Under the pieces are notes generated by a model. The model did not search any database, was not told the DNA's origin, and worked only from the letters and a program-made list of their open reading frames with translations. Below, one piece after another: positions 45,762-54,839 of a DNA stretch of 64,000 bases. The stretch covers positions 434,001-498,000 of the forward strand of contig NZ_CANKYW010000001.1 in the NCBI RefSeq assembly GCF_947488135.1, read 5' to 3'. The stretch comes from an uncultured Marivita sp. (GTDB taxonomy: Bacteria; Pseudomonadota; Alphaproteobacteria; Rhodobacterales; Rhodobacteraceae). The position numbers and the translations under genes were made by a program. Every line of letters starts with the position of its first letter. The first letter of the stretch is position 1.

Positions 45762-46886
45762 TCAGACCGTTTTTTCTGGCTGTGATCTGGGTGTTTTGCC
45801 GCTGTAGGTTTCCAGTTCTCCACGCAGGCGCGGCAAGGCATCGGGATATTCTTTCTGGAACCAGTCGATCATCTTCTCGCGGATTTCGCAGCGCAAATCC
45901 CACGCTTGTGGCGACGTCCGTGCGCTCATGAGTCCGCGTAGGGTGATCGTGTCCTTTTCGGTGTCAGTGACTTGCAGGTTCACCACCTGACCGTCCCAAT
46001 GCGGAGACTTCTCGACCAGCTCTTCCAGCTTGGTGCGCGCTTCGCCCACGGGGACCGTATAATCGAGATGCCAGAACACTGCGCCGATGATCGACGCACT
46101 TTCGCGCGTCCAGTTCTGAAAAGGTTTTTCGATGAAGTAGGACAGCGGCACGACCATGCGTCGCCAGTCCCAGATGCGGACAACCACATAAGTCGCAAAG
46201 ATTTCTTCGACCCAACCCCATTCTCCTTCCACGATGACGACATCATCGAGGCGAATGGGCTGCGTTATTGCGATCTGGATTCCGGCGATTAGGTTGGCCA
46301 GCACTGGTCGCGCGGCAAGACCAAGGATCAAACCCGCGGCACCCGCTGAGGCAAACAGGCTCACGCCGTATTTCTGCACGCTCTCGAAAGTAAGCAAGAC
46401 GGCAGCCGACGTCAGAATGACGAGCATGATTACCGCCGTGCGGCGAAGGACGCGCACCTGGGTCACGTATTTTCGCGCGGCAAGGTTATCCTCCGTGTCG
46501 AGGCGATACCGCCGCATCGACCGTTCCGAGAAATGATTGACCAGAAGGATCGCTGTCCAACCGATCAGGACGATCAAAAGGATCAGAGCGATGTGCTGCA
46601 GCCCGTCACGCCATGCACCGGGCAGCCGCACCATCGGCAGGACGATGACGAGGCTCGCCAACACGAATGCAAGTCGCATCGGACGACGGGCCCGGCGCAC
46701 CAGTGACCCGGCCAGCCCGACATTCGCCCGAAAAATACGTTCCAGCGTGCGAAAGACCAACCAGTAGGCCAAAAGGCCCAGGCACATCGCCAAAAGCACA
46801 ACCAGAGACGGCAAGAGAAAATCGGGCAAGGACGCTGCCCGATCTCTCATCGTCTCGATGACGGCGATTACGTCATTCCAGGCCAT
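45762..46886 (-). CDS. MscS-family mechanosensitive channel
   Basis: A 374-residue membrane protein with three or four N-terminal TM segments. The pore helix is SLFASAGAAGLILGLAARPVLANLIAGIQIA. The beta domain PIRLDDVVIVEGEWGWVEEIFATYVVVRIWDWRRMVVPLSYF is very like the corresponding part of the channel at 29632-31365. It sits between the SSS symporter (6 bp) and the Gfo/Idh/MocA gene (4 bp), so it is cotranscribed with them. A C-terminal cytoplasmic cage of about 110 residues follows. Confidence 0.92.
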   Translation of the reverse strand: MAWNDVIAVIETMRDRAASLPDFLLPSLVVLLAMCLGLLAYWLVFRTLERIFRANVGLAGSLVRRARRPMRLAFVLASLVIVLPMVRLPGAWRDGLQHIALILLIVLIGWTAILLVNHFSERSMRRYRLDTEDNLAARKYVTQVRVLRRTAVIMLVILTSAAVLLTFESVQKYGVSLFASAGAAGLILGLAARPVLANLIAGIQIAITQPIRLDDVVIVEGEWGWVEEIFATYVVVRIWDWRRMVVPLSYFIEKPFQNWTRESASIIGAVFWHLDYTVPVGEARTKLEELVEKSPHWDGQVVNLQVTDTEKDTITLRGLMSARTSPQAWDLRCEIREKMIDWFQKEYPDALPRLRGELETYSGKTPRSQPEKTV

Positions 46887-46892
46887 GCGGCG

Positions 46893-48494
46893 TTACCAGA
46901 ACCAAATGACGAAACCGGCGGTCGCTGCGATCAGGAACCCTGCCCAAAGGGTCCGGTCCTGCCAGAGGGGTGTTTCCCATTTGGTAAACACTTCAAGCGT
47001 CTCTTTTCCTGACCAGACAAGCTCGTTGATATTCTCCTTGTCCTCGCGCGACGTCATTGCCGAGATGCCGACGTGGATTACGATCCCGAGGCACATCATG
47101 ATGGACGACATGATCGTGTAATGAATTTCCGGCAGACCCAGATTGGCCCAGACTTCGGTAACTTCCTTCATGATGAACAGCGGAATACCGACGACCAGCC
47201 CGAGTACGATTGTCCAGAAGGCTCCGTTGCCGTTCAGCCAAGGAATGAACAGGCCGAGGATATACACCACCACGATGGTCGGGATGATATAGCTCAGCGA
47301 GGACTGGAAATAGCTGAACAGACTCTCGAACCCGGCGATCGACGGGGCATAGATCGCGCCGAACACCATGACGACGCCGGTCACGACACGGCCAAGCCAG
47401 ACCTGGCGTTCTTCGCTCACATCCCAGATGGGCTCGATGAAATCCTTTACGACGAGTGTCGACGCGGAGTTCATGGCACTGTCGAGCGACGACATGATCG
47501 CGGCGATCAGCGCCGCCATGATGAGTCCGCGCAAGCCAATGGGCATCAACTCGAACGCGAGTGTGGGGAAGGCGAGGTCAGGGGTTTCCAGTTCCGGGTA
47601 CAGTTTCAAGGCGATCAGGCCCGGCAGGATCATGAGAAACAGGTTCGGCAGCTTCAGGAAACCGGCAAACAGGGCGCCGATCTGGCCTTCCTTCAAATCC
47701 TTCGCGCCCAACGTTCGCTGCACCACGAACTGGTTGATCGTCCAGTAATAGAACCCGAGCAAAACCACGCCCCAAAGGCCCGTCCACGGCAGGAAATCAT
47801 CATTTGCCGGCAGGATCAGTTTGGTTTTCTCTTCGGGGATGTCGACGAACAGCTCTTGCCAACCACCGATCTCGTTGAGGCCCAGCCAAAACAGGATGGC
47901 GGCAGCGACGATGAGCAGAATGGCCTGTACCGTATCCGTCACGACGACGGCTGAAAGGCCACCGAGAATGGTGTAAATGCCCGCCACAAGCGCAAGAACT
48001 GCCACAGCCGTCCAGAGGTTGAGGTAGCCGGTCACATTCGAAATCACCAGGCCACCGGCATAAAGAGCACCAGCGGTGTCGATAAACAGGATGGCCAGAA
48101 TGGTGAATAAAGAAAACGCGCGGCGCGACCGCACGTCATAGCGCTCTTCGAGGAATTGGGGAACCGTTGAGATTTTCGCTCTGAGAAAAGACGGCAGAAT
48201 AAAAATGGCAAAAAGGATCAATACAAGGGCGGCCGTCCACTCGTAGTTGAAGATAACCACGCCATTTGCATACGCGCCCCCCATGAGCCCGACGAAGCTT
48301 GACCCGGACATATTAGAAGCAAAAAGCGAGAAGCCAATCAAATACCACGGGAGCGATCGTCCGGCGAGGAAGTAGTCTTCGGATCCCCCGCTCGATTTCT
48401 TGGAGACGTACACGCCATGTGCGACGACACCGATAAAATAAACGACGACGATTGCATAATCGATCCAGTGCAGATCAAACTTTGCATCACCCAT
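46893..48494 (-). CDS. Sodium:solute symporter (SSS/SLC5 family)
   Basis: A 533-residue symporter with about 14 TM helices. Features: YFLAGRSLPWYLIGFSLFASNMSGSSFVGL (TM1/TM2 region), the Na2 site area IMSSLDSAMNSASTLVVKDF, and WTINQFVVQRTLGAKD typical of SGLT-like sugar or inositol transporters. It is first in a minus-strand unit symporter, MscS, Gfo/Idh/MocA, SDR. Likely imports a sugar or cyclitol with Na+. Confidence 0.92.
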   Translation of the reverse strand: MGDAKFDLHWIDYAIVVVYFIGVVAHGVYVSKKSSGGSEDYFLAGRSLPWYLIGFSLFASNMSGSSFVGLMGGAYANGVVIFNYEWTAALVLILFAIFILPSFLRAKISTVPQFLEERYDVRSRRAFSLFTILAILFIDTAGALYAGGLVISNVTGYLNLWTAVAVLALVAGIYTILGGLSAVVVTDTVQAILLIVAAAILFWLGLNEIGGWQELFVDIPEEKTKLILPANDDFLPWTGLWGVVLLGFYYWTINQFVVQRTLGAKDLKEGQIGALFAGFLKLPNLFLMILPGLIALKLYPELETPDLAFPTLAFELMPIGLRGLIMAALIAAIMSSLDSAMNSASTLVVKDFIEPIWDVSEERQVWLGRVVTGVVMVFGAIYAPSIAGFESLFSYFQSSLSYIIPTIVVVYILGLFIPWLNGNGAFWTIVLGLVVGIPLFIMKEVTEVWANLGLPEIHYTIMSSIMMCLGIVIHVGISAMTSREDKENINELVWSGKETLEVFTKWETPLWQDRTLWAGFLIAATAGFVIWFW

Positions 48495-48946
48495 GATCTT
48501 GTCCTCTTAGCTCATGAATTTAGGGGATTTAGCGCGCCGGATCGAACCTCTGCGCTGCTCGTGTACCGGAATGGGAAGGGGTGAAAGAGCTTTAGCCCTA
48601 GGATTCCGTTTTCCATCAAACGTCGGGAATGAGTTTGCAAAAACAAACTCGCAAATTTTGGAGATCACGTTGATAAGAAGATAGACGTCATATCTGAAAT
48701 CTCGAAAATGTAGGGTATCCTTCAGGCGGAATTTCTGCTGCACTTCTTCCGATGTATATTTTGAAATGAGATGTCTCATGGAGAGTCCCCCTCATCAAAC
48801 CAGCCGAAAGACCAATCTCCGGCCTCGCAAAGTCTTAACTCCAGCGGGCGGAATGAAGTTTCACGGGAACTTGAAAAAACGTGTCCGGGGAGCAGGGATA
48901 ACGGCTACCGGCCAATAAAACCGTTTCAAAACCGTCCGGGTGCGCC
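48495..48946. other. 452-bp AT-richer gap upstream of symporter
   Basis: The stretch is clearly lower in GC than its neighbours. It contains a hairpin GAGTTTG-CAAAAA-CAAACTC (48631-48650) in the presumed symporter leader and a doubtful 90-codon frame (listed separately). The part from 48780 to 48946 holds no gene and no classic terminator for the exchanger gene that ends at 48947. Confidence 0.5.
48507..48779 (-). CDS. Possible small protein before symporter gene
   Basis: A 90-codon frame starting MRHLISKYTSEEVQQ with GAGGGGGA about 7 nt before the ATG and ending 12 bp before the symporter start. The composition is normal for a basic soluble protein, but no domain, signal or TM is seen and the AT-rich context could be leader DNA. 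It is reported because of its ribosome site and position; it may not be real. Confidence 0.3.
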   Translation of the reverse strand: MRHLISKYTSEEVQQKFRLKDTLHFRDFRYDVYLLINVISKICEFVFANSFPTFDGKRNPRAKALSPLPIPVHEQRRGSIRRAKSPKFMS

Positions 48947-49978
48947 TCAACCGATGCCGGTCTGGACAGCAATTGCTCCTGCGTAAATGAGGAGGATCGC
49001 AAGACTTTCGCGACCAATCCCCCCGGGCCCTTGCCGTTCGCGATAGACCAGCCCAAGCAGCATGACAGCGGTCATGAGAAGTCCGACCGTCAGCCAGAAG
49101 AGGTCGCCGGTTTCGATAGCGTGGTAGATCGAGCCCTCCCGATAGCCGATATCGGACACGGTGAGGAACAGCGTGTCGAACGTATTGCCGCCAATGATGC
49201 CGCCGACGGCCAATTGCAGCGCACCACGACGGATTGCAGCAAGTGTGGTCACAAGCTCCGGCAAGGAGGTAACGACCGCGGTCATCAAGGCGCCAACCAG
49301 GGAAGCTGACACATCAAGCCTGTCCGTCAGTTCGGCGCCGACCCTGCTGACTGTCCAGCCCGCGACACCCATGACCAGCATAAGCCCCAGAAACCGTACG
49401 ATGAGACCCTTGCTGGATTTGTCGGTGTCATCGTCGTTCTCGGGCGTATCTGACCGGGTGTCCCCGGTTTGCACGGGTTGCCACATCGGGGCTTCGCGCA
49501 ACCGCGAGGTGGCGACCACTCCAAAACCGTAGACCAGAACCAGAACGAGCGAGGCCGGGTGCACACCCCAGATCGCAAATTCGGGCAGGGTGTAGGCGGC
49601 CAGCGGGACGCTGAGCAGCAAAAGCAGCAATCCGCATTGAAAGACATTGGCCAATTCAGCCGCGGCATGTTCCAGGTTCGCGCGTCGGTAAAGAATGTCG
49701 GCAATGGCGAGAAACGCGGTTTGCGCGGCAATTCCTCCGATGCCGTTCGAAAATGCCAGTGATGCCCGCCCATCGAGCGCCGCGGTGATCGAAACGATCG
49801 TCCCGGAAAACGACGTCGCCGCGCCAAGCAGCACGCCGCCCACGACCGCTTCTCCCAATCCGGTGCGGTCCGCGATCTGATCTGCAAGGCCGGTCATCCG
49901 CAAGCCTGCAACGAGGATCACCGCCGATGCGGCAGCACCAAATCCTAGCAAGACGGAAAGAGAAAACGTGTCGAACAT
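48947..49978 (-). CDS. CaCA-type sodium/calcium exchanger-like protein
   Basis: A 343-residue membrane protein with about ten TM helices in two inverted halves. The alpha-1 repeat is GEAVVGGVLLGAATSFSGTIVSITAA...NGIGG, and alpha-2 is SLVGALMTAVVTSLPELVTTLAAIRRGALQLAVGGIIGGNTFDTLFL, which keeps the TSLPE and GGN motifs. In alpha-1 the Glu usual in TSxPE is replaced (TSFSG), so ion selectivity may differ. An acidic cytoplasmic loop joins the halves. I start at ATG 49978; ATG 50005 is an alternative. Divergent from the dehydrogenase-oxidase operon. Confidence 0.82.
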   Translation of the reverse strand: MFDTFSLSVLLGFGAAASAVILVAGLRMTGLADQIADRTGLGEAVVGGVLLGAATSFSGTIVSITAALDGRASLAFSNGIGGIAAQTAFLAIADILYRRANLEHAAAELANVFQCGLLLLLLSVPLAAYTLPEFAIWGVHPASLVLVLVYGFGVVATSRLREAPMWQPVQTGDTRSDTPENDDDTDKSSKGLIVRFLGLMLVMGVAGWTVSRVGAELTDRLDVSASLVGALMTAVVTSLPELVTTLAAIRRGALQLAVGGIIGGNTFDTLFLTVSDIGYREGSIYHAIETGDLFWLTVGLLMTAVMLLGLVYRERQGPGGIGRESLAILLIYAGAIAVQTGIG

Positions 49979-50078
49979 GGAACCCGAACGCAGGGACCCG
50001 GACATTTGTTCAAACCGATCTTGGAACCGAAACAGGAGGATCGCGTTTTTCCGATGCAAACTACTCGGAGCACAGAAG

Positions 50079-50768
50079 ATGTCGCAGCTATTTTCGCGCC
50101 GTGCCGTGCTGATGCAAATTGGGAGTGCGGTCATCGCAGGCGCGTCCTCGGTTCCGCGTCACGCATTCGCCGATCTTGACAGCCAACCATGGTTTTTTCT
50201 GACCGATGACGAAGCCAGATGGCTTGCCGCAATCGTTGATGTTTTCATTCCACAAGACGAATTTCCAAGCGCCAGTCAGGCTGGCGTTGTCGATTTCATA
50301 GATTTCCAGATGGCCACCGGATACGGGCAGGGCGAAGGGCTTTATCTCAAGGGACCGTTCCCGGAAGGCACACCCCAGCAAGGGTACCAGTTGCCTATGA
50401 CGCCGGCTGAAATGATGCGGGCCGGACTGACCGAGTTGCGCGGCGAAACCGATCTGACCGCGATGCCGACTGCCGATCGTGCCGCTTGGGTGGACGATCT
50501 GTCCAATCGTGACAACATGCTGGGCGACGTGCCCTCATCGACATTTTTCGAAGAACTTCTGAGTTTGACCAACGAAGGGTATTTCGCTGATCCGATCTAT
50601 CGCGGCAATGCCGATTACGCTGGCTGGCGCATGGTCGGCTTTCCGGGGGCACATGCATATTACACCGAACGGGTCGGCGACAACAAACCCACCAATCAGC
50701 CGCCTATGGGCATTGCGCATGGTCAGTTGAATCAGGTGTCGCCCCGCAAAATCGAACAGGGAGGGTAG
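50079..50768 (+). CDS. Gluconate 2-dehydrogenase subunit 3 family protein, Tat signal
   Basis: A 229-residue small subunit of a GMC-type membrane dehydrogenase. The Tat signal (SRRAVLMQIGSAVIAGASS, to about 31) is followed by the family motif WFFLTDDEARWLAAIVDVFIPQDEFPSASQAGVVDFID, and GWRMVGFPGAHAYY near the end. Such subunits carry their signal-less flavoprotein partner through the Tat pore and stabilise it. CGGAG lies 9 nt before the ATG. First gene of the operon; the GMC gene starts 3 nt after it. Confidence 0.92.
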   Translation: MSQLFSRRAVLMQIGSAVIAGASSVPRHAFADLDSQPWFFLTDDEARWLAAIVDVFIPQDEFPSASQAGVVDFIDFQMATGYGQGEGLYLKGPFPEGTPQQGYQLPMTPAEMMRAGLTELRGETDLTAMPTADRAAWVDDLSNRDNMLGDVPSSTFFEELLSLTNEGYFADPIYRGNADYAGWRMVGFPGAHAYYTERVGDNKPTNQPPMGIAHGQLNQVSPRKIEQGG

Positions 50769-50771
50769 GTC

Positions 50772-52556
50772 ATGTCGCAACGGACGCTACCGAAAACCGA
50801 TGTCGTCATTGTTGGCGGCGGCTGGACCGGGCTCACTGCAGCCTATGAGTTGGCCAATGCCGGGCAACGGTGCGTCGTCCTGGAGCGCGGACGGCATCGG
50901 CACACCGCGACATCCTTCGCCGGACCCGAGGAACATGACGAGCTGAAATACGCCCTGCGTTACACGCATATGCAGGATGTCAAGAAAGAGACACTGACCT
51001 TTCGCAACAACCGCGACCAGCAGGCACTGCCGATGCGCCGCCTTGGATCGTTCCTGCCGGGCAGCGGGTTGGGCGGCGCAGGCATTCACTGGAATGGCCA
51101 GATCTGGCGGCCCTTGCCTAGCGATCTTGAAATGCGGTCTCACTACGAAGACCGCTACGGCAGCCAATTCATTTCCGATGATTTGACGATTCAAGACTGG
51201 GGAGTGACCTACGACGAACTTGAGCCGCATCTTGATTTCTTCGAACGTATTTGCGGAGCGGCGGGATATGCCGGAAACCTGAATGGCGAGACCCGCGCCG
51301 GAGGCAATCCATTTGAAGGGTCGCGCACGGCCGACTATCCCAACCCCGCAATGAAACAGCCGATTTCCAACACGCTCTTCGGCAAGGCTGCGGAAAAGCT
51401 GGGGTACAACCCGTTTCCCATGCCATCGGCGAACGTCACACAAGCCTACGAAAACCCGTATGGCGCGCAGCTTCATCCCTGCACTTATTGCGGATTTTGC
51501 GAGCGGTTCGGCTGTGGTTACTACGCCAAGGCTGATCCCATCATCTGCGTTTACGACCGCATCAAGGATCACGAAAACTTCGAAATCCGCTTTGAGGCGC
51601 AGGTGCTGCAGGTCGAGAAATCCGCCGATGGGAAAACCGCGACAGGTGTCACATATCTCGATGAAAACGGTGTCGAGGTGTTTCAGCCTGCCGATACGGT
51701 CTGCCTGAATGCCTACGCGCTCTGGAATGTGCACCTGATGCTCGTCTCCGGCCTTGGCACGCCCTACGACCCCGAAACCCGCACCGGCACGGTGGGGCGC
51801 AACTACTCCTATCAAACCATTGCGGCGGTGGATGCGTTCTTCGATGACAGCATCACCACCAATCCTTTCATGGGGGCAGGGGCGCTTGGTGTGGTGGTTG
51901 ACGACTTCAACGGCGACAATTTCGACCATTCCGAACTGGGCTTTCTTGGCGGTGGCTACATCGCCTGCAAGCAGTATCACGGTCGTCCGATCAGCTATCA
52001 GCCGGTGCCCGAAGGGACGCCACGCTGGGGGGCAGAGTGGAAACGTGCGGTGCGTGAGAATTATAACCGCCACGCCGATCTCGTGATCCACGGCTCATCG
52101 GTGTCGACCCATGAAAACTATCTCGATCTGGACCCGACATGGACCGACGCCTACGGACGCCCGCTTCTGCGGATGACATTCAACTTCCCCGACAATGACC
52201 GCAAGATGAGCGATTACGTCATGAACCGCGCGGTCGAGATCGCGCGCGAGATGGACAACGTGACCTCGGTCAAATCCGTCAATCTGGCCGCGGAAGGCAA
52301 TGATTATTCCGTGGTGCCTTACCAGACGACGCACAATGTCGGCGGCGCGGTGATCGGGACTGATCCGGCCACGTCCGTCGTGAACCGCTACGGCCAGATG
52401 TGGGACCACCACAATGTGTTCGTCTTCGGTGCGTGTCTGTTTCCCCAAAACCTTGGCTACAATCCAACCGGGCCGCTGATGGGTCTGGCCTATTGGACGC
52501 TCGACCACATGAAGAACGATTACCTGTCGAACCCCCGCCCCTTGATGGACGCTTGA
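50772..52556 (+). CDS. GMC-family FAD dehydrogenase, large subunit
   Basis: A 594-residue flavoprotein of the gluconate/sorbitol/alcohol dehydrogenase branch. The FAD fold is TDVVIVGGGWTGLTAAYELANAG. GSGLGGAGIHWNGQIWRP matches the second GMC region. A Cys-rich segment, HPCTYCGFCERFGCGYYAKA (from about 236), resembles the extra Cys motif of cytochrome-linked GMC enzymes. The C-terminal catalytic region is NVGGAVIGTDP...NLGYNPTGPLMGLAYW. No signal peptide, so export depends on the preceding Tat subunit. Electrons should pass to the cytochromes encoded next. Substrate (polyol, aldose or aldonate) not determined. Confidence 0.92.
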   Translation: MSQRTLPKTDVVIVGGGWTGLTAAYELANAGQRCVVLERGRHRHTATSFAGPEEHDELKYALRYTHMQDVKKETLTFRNNRDQQALPMRRLGSFLPGSGLGGAGIHWNGQIWRPLPSDLEMRSHYEDRYGSQFISDDLTIQDWGVTYDELEPHLDFFERICGAAGYAGNLNGETRAGGNPFEGSRTADYPNPAMKQPISNTLFGKAAEKLGYNPFPMPSANVTQAYENPYGAQLHPCTYCGFCERFGCGYYAKADPIICVYDRIKDHENFEIRFEAQVLQVEKSADGKTATGVTYLDENGVEVFQPADTVCLNAYALWNVHLMLVSGLGTPYDPETRTGTVGRNYSYQTIAAVDAFFDDSITTNPFMGAGALGVVVDDFNGDNFDHSELGFLGGGYIACKQYHGRPISYQPVPEGTPRWGAEWKRAVRENYNRHADLVIHGSSVSTHENYLDLDPTWTDAYGRPLLRMTFNFPDNDRKMSDYVMNRAVEIAREMDNVTSVKSVNLAAEGNDYSVVPYQTTHNVGGAVIGTDPATSVVNRYGQMWDHHNVFVFGACLFPQNLGYNPTGPLMGLAYWTLDHMKNDYLSNPRPLMDA

Positions 52557-52567
52557 AGGAGGACCCG

Positions 52568-53392
52568 ATGACACAGCGCAGATTTGCAAAAACCACAGGG
52601 ATTGCCGCGACCCTGGGCGCCATCATCGCGGTCCCGTTCATGGGGTGGGCGCAAAACCAGGAAACGCAGCCCGCAATAGCCGCGTTGGAGGCAAACCTGA
52701 CCGATGAACGCGCGTTGTTCAACGCAACCGTGGACGCGACGGTCGATGATGACCTGCTCGAACTTGGCCAATTGGTCGCCATGGGAGGCGCCGAAAACGG
52801 TGGTTCGGGCATGGCGTGCATCACTTGTCACGGTGCCAATGGTACAGGGGACGGGTCCGGGGCGTTCCCGCGTCTTGCCGGTCAGGCGGGATGGTACACG
52901 TACAAGCAATTGGTCGACTACGCGTCCGGCGCGCGACCCAATCAGGTGATGTCCGGCATCGCGCAGCGGCTGACCGAGCGCGAGATGGAAGCCGTCGCCG
53001 CCTATTACGCCGCCATTGATGCGCCTTATCGCCCGATACCGGGTGAAGCCGATGTGTCCCTGCTGCAATGGGGCGGACAGCTGGGTGCGGTCGGGTCGGC
53101 CGAAAAGGGCATTCCGGCTTGTGTGAACTGTCACGGTCCGTCCGGTATGGGAAATCCCCCGTCGGTTCCGTATCTCGCCGGGCAATACGCCAATTACATG
53201 ACCTATCAACTTCAGCTTTGGCGCGAGGGGGGCCGAGACAATGACGCAATGAACGTCATGTCCGCGATCGCCTCTAAGATGACCGACGAAGACATGCGCG
53301 CCGTGTCGGAATATTACGCCCGCGTGAGGCCCGTCGTCGATGTGGTCGAAACGGTCCCGGCGAGCATCGACACGCCTGAAATCACGGAGTGA
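52568..53392 (+). CDS. Diheme cytochrome c
   Basis: A 274-residue periplasmic cytochrome with a signal peptide (to about 29, GWAQ). Heme sites are CITCH (Cys84-His88) and CVNCH (Cys185-His189), each with a Met ligand candidate downstream (NQVMSGIA; NVMSAIA). A strong GAAGGAGG site precedes the ATG. It likely takes electrons from the GMC dehydrogenase and hands them to the next cytochrome or to oxidase subunit II. Confidence 0.94.
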   Translation: MTQRRFAKTTGIAATLGAIIAVPFMGWAQNQETQPAIAALEANLTDERALFNATVDATVDDDLLELGQLVAMGGAENGGSGMACITCHGANGTGDGSGAFPRLAGQAGWYTYKQLVDYASGARPNQVMSGIAQRLTEREMEAVAAYYAAIDAPYRPIPGEADVSLLQWGGQLGAVGSAEKGIPACVNCHGPSGMGNPPSVPYLAGQYANYMTYQLQLWREGGRDNDAMNVMSAIASKMTDEDMRAVSEYYARVRPVVDVVETVPASIDTPEITE

Positions 53393-53895
53393 TGTCCGTG
53401 ACGAAGCTGGGTTCATACACCACGGTCGCACTCGTCGGCACCGCTTGTCTTGGCGCGATGGTTTGGTCTGCCGTCAAACCCGGTGACGGGCTTGGATCGC
53501 AGACGGTTGTCATGACGCAAGACGCGATCCGTGCGACCGCCGACTGGTTCCGAAGGGGACCAGCAGACGGAAAACCCGATTGGGAGGCGGCCTCCTACGA
53601 TATGTACGATGCAGACCCCGATCGCGGGGCGGCTCTGATGCTCGAGCATGGATGCGGGTCCTGCCACGCAATTCCCGGCGTGGTCGGCGCCCGTGGATCG
53701 GTCGGGCCGAGCCTGGAGGGCTTCCGCGACCGCGCCTATGTGGCGGGGGTCTTGCCCAACCAACCCGGCGGGCTCGTGCGCTGGCTCGTAAACCCGCCCA
53801 TGCATTCGCCGCAGACCGCGATGCCGGACCTTGGCGTGACCGAAGACGAGGCGCGCGACATGGCTTCCTATCTCTACACGTTGCGAGGCGGATGA
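53392..53895 (+). CDS. Membrane-anchored monoheme cytochrome c
   Basis: A 167-residue protein with an uncleaved-looking N-terminal TM (about 9-28), a 50-residue spacer, and one heme site CGSCH (Cys88, Cys91, His92). SVGPSLEGFRDRAYVAG and the Met in PQTAMPDLGVTEDEA match cytochrome c domains often seen in oxidase operons. The start ATG overlaps the previous stop by one base (TGATG). The next gene overlaps its stop by 4 nt. Confidence 0.92.
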   Translation: MSVTKLGSYTTVALVGTACLGAMVWSAVKPGDGLGSQTVVMTQDAIRATADWFRRGPADGKPDWEAASYDMYDADPDRGAALMLEHGCGSCHAIPGVVGARGSVGPSLEGFRDRAYVAGVLPNQPGGLVRWLVNPPMHSPQTAMPDLGVTEDEARDMASYLYTLRGG

Positions 53896-54839
53896 TGGAG
53901 CCGACGTCCGACAGCTCGACCCTCGACATCTACGGGTCTCAATCGACGCTGCGACCCTCCGGTCTGGGCGCAGAATTGACCTATGACCTGACCTTGGCCA
54001 TGACCATCGGTTTCGGCGTCGTTTTCGTTTTTGTCATGCTGCTCTTGTGGGTGGCGTGGCGCCGTCAGACACCTGCCGGACATTGGTGGGTCTGGTCTGG
54101 CGGCATCCTGCTTCCCGTTGCGGCCATCGTGGTTCTGATGACCGCCTCCACCGCCATCCTTGTCGCCAGCACGCGCAGCGACGACGAGGCTTTGGTCATC
54201 GACGTGACCGGGTATCAGTTTTGGTGGGATGTCGTATATGACCCGGATGGGATCGCCCTTCGCGACGCGAACGAGCTTGTTTTGCCGGCGGGCCGGCCAG
54301 TGACCCTCCGCCTGAAATCGGATGATGTGATCCACTCGTTCTGGGTGCCGTCGATCTCGGGGAAGATGGACATGATCCCCGGTCGCATCAATACGCTGAC
54401 CGTTCGTCCCGAAGAGCCAGGCCGGTATCGCGGCCAGTGTGCAGAATTCTGCGGCCTCAGCCATCCGCGCATGGCCTTCGAAGTGGTGGTTCTGGAACTC
54501 GATGCGTTCGATGAATGGTTGCTGACCACGCAAGGAGAGGCCCGCGACGCGGCACAGCCCGAGCTTCTGGCCGGCAAGCAGGTGTTCATCGACGCGGGCT
54601 GTTCCGCCTGCCATGAAATTCGCGGCGTCGCCGAAGGTGGCCGTCTCGGACCGGACCTGACCCGCGTCGGAGCGCGCGCCAGCCTCGGCGCCGGTATGTG
54701 GCGTATGAACCAAGGCAATCTCGCCGGATGGATCGCCGATGTGGGCGACATGAAACCGGGGGCGCAAATGCCGTCCTACAACCACCTGAGCGGGCCGGAA
54801 CTGCGCGCCGTATCCGCCTATCTGGCGAGCCTGAGATGA
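53892..54839 (+). CDS. coxB: Cytochrome c oxidase subunit II with fused cytochrome c domain
   Basis: A 315-residue caa3-type subunit II. Two TM helices (about 35-57 and 70-93) precede the cupredoxin domain with the CuA ligands His148, Cys183, Glu185, Cys187, His191 and Met194 (CAEFCGLSHPRM). A C-terminal cytochrome c domain has CSACH (Cys237, Cys240, His241) and a Met in GAQMPSYNHL. It is the entry point for electrons into the oxidase. ATGA overlaps join it to the cytochrome before and subunit I after. Confidence 0.95.
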   Translation: MMEPTSDSSTLDIYGSQSTLRPSGLGAELTYDLTLAMTIGFGVVFVFVMLLLWVAWRRQTPAGHWWVWSGGILLPVAAIVVLMTASTAILVASTRSDDEALVIDVTGYQFWWDVVYDPDGIALRDANELVLPAGRPVTLRLKSDDVIHSFWVPSISGKMDMIPGRINTLTVRPEEPGRYRGQCAEFCGLSHPRMAFEVVVLELDAFDEWLLTTQGEARDAAQPELLAGKQVFIDAGCSACHEIRGVAEGGRLGPDLTRVGARASLGAGMWRMNQGNLAGWIADVGDMKPGAQMPSYNHLSGPELRAVSAYLASLR

